From the NCBI RefSeq assembly GCF_019175385.1, contig NC_083345.1:124127657-124191656 (forward strand): a DNA stretch of 64,000 nt, in the 5' to 3' direction. Below, piece by piece: positions 22,720 to 33,054 of the stretch (position 1 is its first letter; each line of letters opens with the position of its first letter). Source of the DNA: Lycium barbarum. Its lineage: Eukaryota; Streptophyta; Magnoliopsida; Solanales; Solanaceae. The translations under genes were made by a program, and so were the position numbers. The notes beneath the pieces were generated by a model. That model saw nothing but the letters and a program-made list of their open reading frames with translations. It ran no database searches and had not been told where the DNA came from.

Positions 22720-24203
22720 CAGAAAAGGGCCAAAAATACCCCTAAACTATCAGAAATGGATCACATATATCCTTTGTTTGCATTTGGTATCGAATATACC
22801 CTCGCCGTTACCAAAGGAGGCCACCAATACCCCTCCACTTAACTGCTGACCATTTAAGCTGATGTGGCAGTGCCACATGGAAAAAAATTATCCACGTGGA
22901 TGGCCATGTCAGCCTCTCTCCCTCTTCCTCTTTAGTTTAGGGGTATTTTTGACCCTTTTTTTTGTAGTTTTTAATTTTTTTCTGGATTTTTTACACCACC
23001 ACATACCCCCCCCCCCCACTAGGGGTGGGCGTTCGTTTTTTCGGTTCGGTTTTCTCAAACTTCGGTTCAGTTTTTTAATTTCGGTTTTTTGAAAGTGGAC
23101 ATCGAACACTGCACCAAACTAATTCGGTTCGGTTCGGTTTCGGTTTCGGTTTTTCTAGTTTGGCTTTTCTAGCTTAAGCACCAACAAGACACTGCATAAA
23201 AAAATATACATCTGTTCATAGATTTTAGCGTGCATGAAGTTCATGTCACATATTAGTGTTGAATTATGAGTTTACAAGATGAGAAATAGTAACTTTGCTT
23301 TAATAAGATGCCCCTGAATTGCACAATAGTTTCTATTCCATACAGCTGAGGCAAGGAAATTTAATGCATCAGTTTCATAAACTTCTTGAAAATCATTTTA
23401 CAAAATGAAGTTGTAGACAACCAAGATTAAAATGAAATTTCTAGAACATCACGCTTACAATTCTGTTAGTAATGCTTGATGGTAATGAATACTTATGAAA
23501 CATGAAATATTTGTATAACAAGCAGCAATAGTCTTACACGTAGGAGTGGGCGTTCGGTTCTTTGGTTTTTCGGTTCGATTTTCTCAAATTTCGATTCGGT
23601 TTTTTGAAAGTAGACACCGAACACCGCACCAAATTCGGTTCGGTTTGATTTGGTTCTTTTTTTATTATCTACACGCACCCTGTACCCCCTCCTGAATTTT
23701 CTACTTCATATTTAATTTACCTTTATAAAAGAAATTATAAAAATTGAAAGTTTGCGTGGTTAAAAATTAAAATTTTTGGAGGGGTGGTGGCGTGTGGGGG
23801 GGGGGGGGGGGGTCATGGGCGTGGGTGGTGGGGGTGGGTATGTGGTGGTGTAGAAAACCCAGAAAAAAATTAAAAACTTCAAAAACAAAAAGTTTTTTTT
23901 TTTTTGAGGGGTGGGGTATGTGGTGATGTATAAAATTCAGAAAAAAAAATTTAAAAACTACAAAAAAAGATCAAAAATACTCCTGAACTAAAGAGGAAGA
24001 GGGAGAGAGGCTGATGTGGCCATCCACGTGAATAATTTTTTTCCACATGGCACTGCCACTTCAGCTTAAATGGCCAGCCGTTAAGTGGAAAGGTATTGGT
24101 GGCCTCCTTTGGTAACGGCGAGGGTATATTTGATACCAAATGCAAACGACGGGTATATGTGATCCATTTCTGATAGTTCAGGGGTATTTTTGACCCTTTT
24201 CCG
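22720..24203. mobile_element. Mutator-like long-TIR element, 9-bp TSD AAATTTATA
   Basis: A 1484-bp element. The left end CAGAAAAGGGCCAAAAATACC is mirrored by the right end CCCTTTTCCG (complement CGGAAAAGGGTCAAAAATACC). The TIRs extend for about 240 bp, including GAGGCCACCAATACC and TGGCAGTGCCACATGG blocks. AAATTTATA flanks both sides (22711-22719, 24204-24212). There is no transposase. The interior contains CGGTTCGG-rich debris and G/C homopolymer runs. Confidence 0.8.
23022..23700. repeat. CGGTTCGG-rich debris of a hAT-like repeat, nested
   Basis: Two stretches begin TAGGGGTGGGCGTTCG (23022) and TAGGAGTGGGCGTTCGG (23542). Each is followed by repeated TTCGGTTCGGTTTT words and a shared GACA(T/C)CGAACA(C)CGCACCAAA phrase (23097, 23614). 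They look like two copies of a repeat with hAT-like TAGGGGTGGGC termini, but I cannot define both ends or a TSD. Confidence 0.45.
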
Positions 24204-24218
24204 AAATTTATATAAACT

Positions 24219-24258
24219 AATCGCAACAACAACGACGACATACCCCGTGTAATCCCAT
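24219..24258 (-). mobile_element. Short TS-SINE 3' fragment
   Basis: AACAACAACGACGACATACC followed by CGTGTAATCCCATAGTG matches the 3' end of the TS SINE copies at 38429 and 53202 (AACAACAACATACCCA...). Only about 40 bp are left. Confidence 0.5.
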
Positions 24259-24407
24259 AGTGTAACTCGATCACAAATTGTTTGGAATTATAATATAGTC
24301 AGAGTTTTGGATATAACAAGGTAGTTATGTACCATGTGGATGTTACTTTTTTCACTTATTAGACAATGGTGATGGTGTCTATCATAATTGGCATGCCCTA
24401 TTTCCTA

Positions 24408-24638
24408 CACCCTCCGTCCCAATTTATATGGCGGTATTTGATTAGGTACGAATTTAAGAAAGAAAGATTGATTGTTGAAACTTCTTATAACAAACCATAA
24501 GTAATTGTGTGACTATAAATCATCTCATTAAGGATATAATAAGAAGTTTAAAATTTAAATTATTTTTGCATGGGTATGACATCCTATTTTAGACAGACTA
24601 AAACAAAAAGTATGTCATATGAATTGAAACAGAGGGAG
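24408..24638. mobile_element. Stowaway-like MITE, TA TSD
   Basis: The left end CACCCTCCGTCCCAATTTATATG and the right end CATATGAATTGAAACAGAGGGAG are inverted, and TA lies outside both. This fits Stowaway-type Tc1/mariner MITEs of about 230 bp. The 5-bp duplication of the neighbouring solo LTR overlaps its right terminus, so the LTR landed later at its edge. Confidence 0.7.
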
Positions 24639-24641
24639 TAT

Positions 24642-27527
24642 TGTTGCACCTTTTTTTTTCCAAGGCTAAACAAAGCACAACTTATGGAGCTCTGAAATAA
24701 TTAATTATGTACAGAGTCGCCACCTAGCATTTAAGGTATACTAGGGTACCTATAAATTATTAATATATGCAGCTTAACATGGTCTACGAAAATAAGTGAG
24801 ATTCTAGATAAGAGTTCAAATTATTCCGAAGGGAAGGTGTTAGGCATCCTTCAGAATCCACAAATGTGGTTCCCGGCTAGACCAATTTAACTATTCGAGG
24901 GATGTGTAAAAAGGCTTGATTATTACTTACAAAAATTAGTAGAATTTAGACTAAAAAATAACTAATATGACTATTCACATAAATAATCGTGCAATATGTA
25001 TTTTTTACATATGTGATATAATAATTACTTTTTTAAAAAAAGGTTATGTACAACTTAGAAACTTGGGTATGTGACAAAGGTATAAAAAGAAAATGGACAT
25101 GAAATTATTTTACACTCGAAGTGAGTTAACTAATTTAACTAGTTAAGTATGTACGCCTAATCAATTAATTATGAGAGTACATTCTAAAGCCTAAATATTG
25201 AGGCAAATCACCCTATTTATTCACTTAAGTGTGCTAAGCTATTGAATTAAAACTCTAGCGAAACATGATAACTATCAGAATATTAACTACAAAAATAATA
25301 ACTGTCTAATATTAATTTATCTAAAACACATAAAATTTAAATCACCTAAGCAGATCATAAATAAATACAACCAACCTACACCCTAAAAAGTAAAGTTTCA
25401 CTATATTTTATGCTTGCATAATTTAAGAATGTAAAAGAAAATATAAACAAAGAATTTAAGAAGCTATTTGAACTTCTTTTGAGTGTCATCTTCAAAAAGT
25501 AACTCTGGATACCTGCGTGAGACTTAATAAAAATGTTAGTAAAAAAATAAATAACTATCGGATGAATTAAAGAAATAATGAATAAACTTAAAATAAAAAC
25601 CCGTCTTTGTATTTGTACATGGAAGGCCTTGGAAATCGACGGAAATTTCTTCATCGGCCAAACTGTAGTAATTGATCTATATCAGTCAAAAGTACCAACA
25701 ACAACAACAACAACAACAATAATAATAATAATAATAGGAGCAGAACAGTCCAAGACAGCAAGAGCAATAGCAAAAAATGAAGCAGCCAAGCAACGCCCGA
25801 ACCAAATCCAATTTTCTTACAACAAAAATTGATCAATCTCCACGTGACCTGCTGAAAGGAAGGCATTAAACAACTTATACTTTCCCAACATAGTTTCAAG
25901 AAAGTGAAAGAAAGCAAGCAATGTTGGTCTTATGTAAAACAAGCACATAATGCATAAATACAATCATTACCAAAAAGTAAGAATGACCGCCCTTGTAAAC
26001 CTATAAATTGTTAGGACAAGAAGACAAACAAACTTGGTTCTGCAGTTGTTTTCTGAACAGGGAAGGAAACAACGACATAAGAACACATTTCTGAACCAAA
26101 TGTCTCATGCTTTCTGATTGACTTTGTTAAACATCATATAATCAAATATTACCGATGGAATTCTTTTGTAGCATGTCGTAAGTTTTTTTTTTTTTTTGGT
26201 ACAGTCACTAGAAAACCAAAATAACCCAAAAGAAAGCAGTCAAAATATGAGTAGCAGTGGTAGCCTTAAGCAAAACAATAATAGAAACATCTCACAAAGT
26301 CGCCAACACAGTAAAACAGAGGGAGAACAGTGGCGGCATCGCTTCAACAGTGAACACCAAAGCGACGTCGGAAAATAGAACTCCGACCAACTATTATTGG
26401 ATGAATTAAAAATCGAACAGATCTGGTCGTTTTCGATGTGACAGAGGTGAGGAAAGAGGTAGAGGGTGAGAACGGAGGGAGAAAGAGGGTTGCTTTTGGT
26501 GCGTCGCCGGAGCTCGGAGCTCCGGCGGTGGTGTGGTTGGGCTGGACGGAGCTGTTGTTCGCTGCTCCGGTTCACTGGAGGTGGAGCTCCTCGCCGGAGC
26601 AGCGGGAGGGGTTGTGCCGTGATAACAGTAGGGAGAAGAGGGAAAGAGAGAGAGAGAGAGAGAGAAGTCTGGGCGTTTGGCTGGCGTCGTAGTGGTGAGG
26701 AAGATGAAGGCGGGAGCGAAGGGAGTGGTTTGGCGCGTCGCCGGAGCTCCGAGCTCCGGCGGGGAGGCGGCGGCGGCTGTGAGAAAAAAATGAGAGGAGG
26801 GAAAATGTTTAGGTTTTCCTTGGATAAAATCTGATGTGTGATTGTGTGGGGAAGTGTTGTGTAGATGTATAGAATGAAGACAAAGGATGAAAAAAAAAAA
26901 AAGTTAACCCCACCCTTTCTTATAATATCAATGAACATCCTCTTTTGTTCAAAAAATAAAAGAATGCACCCTTTTGTCCCCTTAATGCTTATTTTAATCC
27001 TTGGGTTATTGCCCGATGGGGAATTAATCCTTTTAATCATTGTATAAAAATTTATTAATCAATGGATCAACAACCCAACCCATCACCTCAAATGTATAAC
27101 TTTTAAAAAGGTGACGAGACCTTGATTTGATCGAATTCTTGCTCTGTGTTTAAAAATTACTTGCTCCGATTTTCTCTACACTGTCAGACTGTACTAAAAT
27201 ATAGTTAATTAATACATGTATAAATAATAACGCAAGTATAAAATATAAATATTAATGTCTATGATATGAAAATGTATTGCTATAAAATTAAGAAACAATT
27301 ATTAATTGCACAAAAAAACGGTAGTATTACGCTGTACATGTGCAAAATAATGATTCTTCAAAAATGACAATAAATTGAGAAGATTCCTAAAATAAGGATA
27401 ATCATCAATAAATTGTTGAAAAAATGTAAAAATGTGTAAAAAAAAAATGTATTTCGTGCTCTTTAACGAATCAGGGCCCCCCAAAACGTTAATTTTAAGC
27501 ACGTCGAGCTAAAATTAGGTGTCAACA
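24642..27527 (-). mobile_element. Solo LTR or LTR-only non-autonomous element, 5-bp TSD AGTAT
   Basis: A 2886-bp segment whose ends are TGTTGCACC and GGTGTCAACA, flanked by AGTAT at 24637-24641 and 27528-27532. The minus-strand start TGTTGACACCTAATTTTAG is a familiar LTR start, so minus is the likely sense. Within it on the minus strand is a TATA-like CTATACATCTACAC near 26860, followed by a pyrimidine- and CCG-rich leader (26400-26830), as in LTR R/U5 regions. GAGCTCCGGC-type repeats (26505, 26740) and a GA microsatellite (26645-26665) occur. No gag or pol. Confidence 0.75.
25698..25737. repeat. (CAA)n(TAA)n microsatellite
   Basis: A run of CAA units followed by AAT units lies inside the LTR at 24642-27527. 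It also yields a spurious leucine-rich minus-strand frame. Confidence 0.8.
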
Positions 27528-27793
27528 AGTATTAGCTATTAAACTCTTTTATATTCCCCACATAGCAATGTTACAGTGTCCATCTAAATTGAAACAAATA
27601 CACCTTTGGATAATTGCTTTCCGGATACTATACTTATTGACACTTTTGTCAAGCATCAACCTCCTTTGTAAAATATTTGCGGTTGTTCTGATAGACGGTT
27701 ATGGAATTGTAGAGCCAATGCTCCTTTTAGAATGATAAAATCTAAATATGGTGTTAAATAAGTAGGTGTAACCGTTGAGTTCACTGAACTCAA

Positions 27794-29315
27794 TGATGTG
27801 CCGTGAAATTACGGGATATTCGATGCTAATTTCTTAAGCTTTTGTAACTCTTCAAGCACTTTTGGTGTTACTTTTCGTGTGTTTTTGTCATTTTGTAGGA
27901 AAAGATATTCGCAAAGCATAACGGAGCAAAATGAAGCAAAATAGGCCAAGGACACACTTTGCACAACATGCGAGCCGCATGTCATGTCTGCGGATCCACA
28001 ATTCCACCGCATAGCATGACAGGCCACTGAAGAATAGAGAATGAAAGGTTGCGCAATTTGCGAGATCAACATGCGACTCGCATGTTGAACTTGCGAGACA
28101 ACAGTGTTAACGCAAATCTTGTACGCAATCTAGGAAGCCTTAAGTCAAGAGCATAACATGAGGCTGCTGAGCATGCTTCGCGTCTTGCAGGGGTGTTTTT
28201 GTAGAATATTGGTGCTCTATTCAGTTTTATGTGATTTAGAAGTGATCGGAAGAAACCAAGCGAAAATAAAGTCAAAAAGAGGCCAAACTGGACAATTTTG
28301 CAAAACTGTCAAAACTGAACAGTTTTGCAAAAACGGGATAGATTTGCAAAACTGAAACTTTGGGGTTTATTTTGTCATATTTTGACTTGGGAAAGTATAG
28401 GAGCTACAAATGAGAGACTTGGGGCATATCATTTTGATCTTTGGCCATTTTCATCAAGCTTGGAGAGCTAGGTTTTTGCACCCACACTTGGGGATTGAAG
28501 ATTTGAAGATCTTGATAAGAAATTTCTTAATCCTTTACTCATTTCTTCTTTTCCTTGCTATGTATTGATTATCTAAGTGTGTAGTTTTCTATTCCATTAC
28601 TTGAATCTTGTTTATGAAAATATTCTTGATTAAAGTTTGGTTTGAAACTCTTGTTTTACTTATGTATTGAATGATTTTATTCCTAATGAAGTGGGTTACT
28701 ATTTCTTTAATTAATCTCGTTCTTGAATGTTTCCAAAGGGATTAGCTAAACCTAGAACTCGCCCATTTAATTTGATTTGAGCTCGAGAGAGGAAAATCGA
28801 TTTGGGAAAGATTAATTAACAAGGATTTGAGGCATAACCCTCGTCTAATGACTTGAGCTCGAGAGAGGAAAGTCACTTGGGATTATATTGATTGTGCCTA
28901 ATATCACAGTTTAAGGCTTGAGAAAGCTTAAAGTGAAATTCATTAATTTGGTTGAGAAACTTTCAATGAAATTTAGAAATCATTATCTATTAATGTAATC
29001 TCGTTCTTAGTTGTAAAATTGTAAAATATATTGGATCGTTACTTGAGTGTAATCTCATATTATCCATGCTTGTGACCATTGATCATTTTACTTGCTTTCT
29101 AGGTTAGTTTACATTTCCGCATTAGTTATAATTTTCTCCAAAAACCAAAATATTATCTATCGTTTGGCTTAGCTTGGTAAGTGAAAGTTCCTTACTTTCT
29201 TAATCGCCTAGTATATTGTTTCCTGTGGGGATCGACCCCGACTCATAGTTGGGTAAATTATATTGCATACGACCGTGTACACTTTCTTTTTGAGGAGTGG
29301 ATTTGGACGTTATCA
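27794..29315. mobile_element. Solo LTR, 5-bp TSD CTCAA
   Basis: A 1522-bp segment starts TGATGTGCCGTGAAATTACG and ends TTTGGACGTTATCA, with CTCAA at 27789-27793 and 29316-29320. The end region (GGGATCGACCCCGACTC, then GTGTACACTTTCTTTTTGAGG) is typical of abundant Solanaceae LTRs. There is a perfect 10+1+10 palindrome at 28067-28087, and GCTCGAGAGAGGAAA(A/G)TC occurs twice (28780, 28858). No coding domain. Confidence 0.8.
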
Positions 29316-29320
29316 CTCAA

Positions 29321-29863
29321 CTACAGCGGTTTTAGTGTGATCAGTCTCATCATTATAAGAATTAGGAATTCCTCTTCCAACTCAACCCAAAATGGACATT
29401 ATGGCAAAGAACAAGAAGAAACAAAAAGGAGAAATTTGTCCAATTATAACAAAAGGTGTCTCGACAGGTCAACACCCGATCCAACCTAGTAGTTAGCAAT
29501 CCACACCAAAAATGAGCCTTGCAACAAGGCACAAACATTCCCCATGTTGTAGTTCCCTCTAATCCATTACCAGGTTAGGTTTGGGAAATATCCGAACGAT
29601 TGACTTGGCAGACCTCCCATTACTCAATTTAGGTTACAATGACTAGCTTTCTTGGTATTTTATGTTTTTGTGACTCCTACTCTAGTGGTTTAGATGCTGA
29701 TGTTCACGGTCTAAGTAAATTAGACATAATATGTTGAGCTACTTGATTGACACAATATAGTGATAGTACCTGTTTATTTGTTTTCCTGATAGATTGGAAT
29801 TCTTATGACTTTGAAGCTAATACAGTTTTCATAATCTTGAAGAAAAGATTAATGATTCCAAAT
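29321..29863. repeat. Subtilase unit C 3' flank (outer part)
   Basis: No gene. From about 29640 it parallels 13050-13340 and 34810-34980 (TTTCTTGGTAT(C/T)TTATGTTTTTGT, TAGATTGGAATTCTTAT). It is then interrupted by a plastid-derived fragment. Confidence 0.6.
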
Positions 29864-30121
29864 CTGATTCAAATCCAATATAGTACCAAAGGGTATACAA
29901 GAAATATATTGAATCAATTCTTTTTACTGAATAGATCGGAACACAACTTTTAATATAGAATTCAAATGGATCAAATGGGAAAGAATACTTTGAATCATAG
30001 AACTATAATGAAATCTACGACCAACCAATATTTATCAAATTTGAAAAAACTAAGAAGAAATGGTTCGAGCCTCTTATTTTGTTTTCTCGGACCGAGATAT
30101 CCTAATGCATATATAAATGGT
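29864..30121 (+). pseudogene. ycf2: Nuclear plastid DNA fragment (ycf2-derived)
   Basis: The reading LIQIQYSTKGYTRNILNQFF then, after one stop (TAATAT near 29952), [21 protein letters not shown] and [13 protein letters not shown] is recognisably plastid Ycf2 (conserved words [34 protein letters not shown]). In the plastid the sequence is continuous; here it is only ~260 bp, has a stop and several substitutions, and sits in a nuclear subtilase flank. It is an old NUPT. The call is from memory of the Ycf2 sequence. Confidence 0.75.
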
Positions 30122-30390
30122 TTTAGTAGCGACTTTGGGACTGCTCCAAGTACTTCCATAGCTAAAAGTTATCTGTGAAGACCCCTACAAGTCGCCACTA
30201 AAATGGCAGCAAAAAGGGCAGTCCAGTGTATTAAGCTCCTACTGTGCACTAAGATATTGTGGCGATAAACTCGCTAAAAAAAGTAGGCAGATACGCTGCT
30301 AAAAAAGGGTCCCAAAGAACAACTTTTAGGCAAGTTGCCACTGAATAATGGCGTTTAGCGGCTTGTAGTCGCCTCAATACGATTATACGT
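30122..30390. repeat. Degenerate CACTA-like repeat
   Basis: TTTTAGTAGCGACTTTGGG at the left and motifs such as AAGTCGCCACTAAAATGGC, GTTGCCACTGAAT and GGCGTTTAGCGGC through the segment resemble subterminal repeats of CACTA-type MITEs. Ends and TSD cannot be fixed. Confidence 0.35.
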
Positions 30391-30696
30391 TTAGTGGACG
30401 GATCATAACTCCATTCTTATGTACTAATAGAAGCAAACACCTAAACAACTTAAAACCCATGGTAAGAAAATCTTTCTCCAACCAGAATGAAATTCCCATC
30501 CGTATTATGGTTAACAGGAAGTTGATTTGAACTAGTCTTGACTCAGAGAACTGAAAATGGACAAGTATAGAAGATCTATGCATGCACTGGACCAACAAGA
30601 GGAAAAGGGTAATGGAGGGGAGCAACATCCATACATGTTAATTTTACAAGCAAAATTCATTAGAAATACTAGAAATCTAATACTATTACAGTTTTA
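30391..30696. repeat. Subtilase unit C 3' flank (inner part)
   Basis: No gene. CATAACTCCATTCTTATGTACT with CACCTAAACAACT parallels 35577-35615, and GGTAAGAAAATCTTTCTCCAACCAGAA parallels 13879. This is the downstream flank of the subtilase at 30697. Confidence 0.6.
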
Positions 30697-32928
30697 CTAC
30701 ACTAGCACAACTGCAATTGGACTTCTTACGTAGTGCCTATTACTAGTCCATTTCAAGAATCCTTGAACTATATCACTATTTGAGTTGCTGGTTGTTTTGG
30801 AAAAGATCACCTGGTATGTCAACTTCTGGTTCAACTGGGAGAAGTTTAGAGTAGAGGGTTTAACAGTCACAGACACGCCTTGTGGTGAAACTATCTCCAC
30901 ACTGTAAGATGATTTAGCCACACCGACGTTAGTCGCTGTTCTTGTATATGACTGAGAATTTGCTCCGAGTGTGATGGAAAATGAAGGATAATTTAGTTGC
31001 GCTTCAAAAATACTTTGCACTTCCGAGCAATTCACCTTATGTTGTAGAAGGTTTCCCGCCTGTCGGTTTGTGTAATTCAAACCACTTAAATAAGGTAAGT
31101 AGTCCTCGAAAGGAGTATCATAAATTAGTCCCGGATCACTTGCTCTTGATGGATTGACATGTCCTGCTCCAATTGCAAAGATATTAGCCGGAAGAAGCCT
31201 TTCATCTAGTATGGGATTGTTGGCGAGGTTTACTGTATCAGCGGTTGACATGATTGCTGATTTAATAGCTGCAGGAGACCAAGTGGGGTGAATGCTTTTT
31301 AGCAATGCTGCTACTCCGCTAAGGTGAGGACAAGACATGGAGGTGCCAGAAATAATATTGAAGGTTGATTTTGTGTCAGTGTTGTTCTCAACCGAAGTAG
31401 ACCAAGCAGCAAGAATGTTAACACCGGGACCAATAATGTCAGGCTTCAAGATTCCCGGACTAGCCGTGCTTGGTCCTCTAGAAGAAAATGAAGCAACCAC
31501 TGGTGCATTTCTATCTCCGATTATCGTTCCTTGGAATGTAATTCTGGATACTGGTTTCTTTGTTGAATTCATGTAGGCAAGAATTTTCATTCCATTTACA
31601 TAAGTAACATCCAAGGCAGGAAGGACGTGAGCATCGGCTGATGTAGTGAAACCATCATCCGGATCATTGTAGATAATCATGCCAACACCTCCAGCATCCT
31701 TTACTGCTTGTCCCTTTTCAATCCTGGTATAACCACCACCTACCATGCACAAAACTATTTTGCCTCTAATAGCGGGGTCGGACAGTGTACCCGTACCGCA
31801 ATAAGGGCTGTTCAAGTCAGTTGCATTCTGTGCAGGATCAAACAAAGGCAAAAATGTTGAATTCTGAGCCTTTGGATGAAAAGCTGACTCTCCCTCAAAT
31901 TCTTTTTTGTTTCCTAGCTTAACAGTAGCCTTAATTTTCCTGTCAAGAGTGCTTGCACCTACTGTCAGAATCCACGGGGCTTCGTTTGAAGTAGTGCTAT
32001 TGGATGGCCCGCTATTACCGGCAGAGCAACTTACAAGAATGCCTCTTTCTGTTGCACTATATGCGCCGAGTGCAACGGGGTCGTTATAGAAGGAACTAGT
32101 CAATCCACCAAGGGAAAGGGATAGGATATCAACACCATCGTCAATAGCTGCATCCATGCCAGCTAAAATGTCACTGTCCTCACAACCAAATGAGTCACAA
32201 ACCCTATAAATAGCCAAGTGAGCAAGAGGGGCAACCCCTACAGCAGTGCCATTTGCATTCCCATATACATTAGCACCTTTAACAAAACCTCCTGCAGCTG
32301 TGCTGGCCGTGTGAGTGCCATGTCCATGATCATCTATTGGTGAACGATTGTCTTTTATGAAAGACCTCAAGCCAATGACCTTATTGTTACACTTTGTAGT
32401 GAAATTTGATTCACACTTGCCCTTCCATTTAGCAGGCGGAGGAGGCACTCCTTTGTCGCTAAATGAAGGATGATCAGGTGAAATCCCGGTGTCCAAGACT
32501 CCAATGATCACACCTTTCCCATAGTTGGAATCCTGCCACAAGCCAATGTTTTGTTGCAATCCAAGAAAGCTTGGAGTATGTGTAGTGTGTAAAGACAATA
32601 TCCTCTGCGGCCATGCAGATATGAAGCCTGGTTTTTTCTCCATTTCATTCATTTGCTCTGCAGATAATCTTGCAGCAAAGCCTTTCATCACGTTGCGATA
32701 TGAATATACTAAACGCGGGGCCTCTTCATTTGAGCTTGTGCTTGCTATGGTATTTGGCAAAAATGAAAGGTACCAGCTCTCTAGATACTGATCTGATAAA
32801 GATTGAGTGGAAATTCGGCTTTCTGGAGATTCAACATGAACTATATAAGTTTCTAAAGGGCTTTGAATAGTTGGCCATGGATAATTGCTAAGGATGCAAA
32901 AAAGAATAAAGAGTTTCAAGAATTTCAT
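30697..32928 (-). CDS. P69-like subtilisin-like serine protease, 743 aa, intronless
   Basis: Second intact gene of the cluster, the same length as the copy at 14099-16330 and co-linear with it. Signal peptide to residue 23, I9 propeptide about 27-105, mature start at residue 115, catalytic Asp146 (GVLDTG), His203 (DDHGHGTHTA), Asn305 (SAGNSGP) and Ser530 ([11 protein letters not shown]). Residues 100-350 are almost identical to the other copy, whereas residues ~355-395 in the PA insert differ strongly (PLFDPAQNATDLNSPYCG here against [19 protein letters not shown]). That segment instead matches the pseudogene at 5838-6494. This patchwork suggests gene conversion in the catalytic half. The ATG at 32926-32928 is ~76 bp from a TATA box. 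It is predicted to be secreted; substrate unknown. Confidence 0.95.
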   Translation of the reverse strand: MKFLKLFILFCILSNYPWPTIQSPLETYIVHVESPESRISTQSLSDQYLESWYLSFLPNTIASTSSNEEAPRLVYSYRNVMKGFAARLSAEQMNEMEKKPGFISAWPQRILSLHTTHTPSFLGLQQNIGLWQDSNYGKGVIIGVLDTGISPDHPSFSDKGVPPPPAKWKGKCESNFTTKCNNKVIGLRSFIKDNRSPIDDHGHGTHTASTAAGGFVKGANVYGNANGTAVGVAPLAHLAIYRVCDSFGCEDSDILAGMDAAIDDGVDILSLSLGGLTSSFYNDPVALGAYSATERGILVSCSAGNSGPSNSTTSNEAPWILTVGASTLDRKIKATVKLGNKKEFEGESAFHPKAQNSTFLPLFDPAQNATDLNSPYCGTGTLSDPAIRGKIVLCMVGGGYTRIEKGQAVKDAGGVGMIIYNDPDDGFTTSADAHVLPALDVTYVNGMKILAYMNSTKKPVSRITFQGTIIGDRNAPVVASFSSRGPSTASPGILKPDIIGPGVNILAAWSTSVENNTDTKSTFNIISGTSMSCPHLSGVAALLKSIHPTWSPAAIKSAIMSTADTVNLANNPILDERLLPANIFAIGAGHVNPSRASDPGLIYDTPFEDYLPYLSGLNYTNRQAGNLLQHKVNCSEVQSIFEAQLNYPSFSITLGANSQSYTRTATNVGVAKSSYSVEIVSPQGVSVTVKPSTLNFSQLNQKLTYQVIFSKTTSNSNSDIVQGFLKWTSNRHYVRSPIAVVLV

Positions 32929-33003
32929 GGTACAAAATGGGCTAGAAGAGCTCTAATTTCTTGATATTTAGTAAAGTTGATACTTGACATTCTTTGAACG
33001 AGT

Positions 33004-33054
33004 AGTATATATAGTGTTCTTCGGCCCTGTAATTTTGACTGATTTTCTACGCGG
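33004..33054 (-). promoter_or_regulatory. Promoter block of subtilase gene at 30697-32928
   Basis: TATATATA at about 33005-33013, TTGACT at 33035-33040 and ACGCGG at 33049-33054, in the same order and almost the same spacing as before the other cluster members. Confidence 0.55.

Noticed and set aside
22862..24274. Matching open frames at both ends of 22720-24203 (WQCH-EKNY- words)
   Set aside because: They are the two inverted terminal repeats of the same transposon translated from opposite strands.
26240..27040. 266-codon Pro/Ser/Arg-rich minus-strand open frame
   Set aside because: It lies in the leader part of an LTR with defined ends and TSD, has low complexity and no domain, and overlaps open frames on the other strand.
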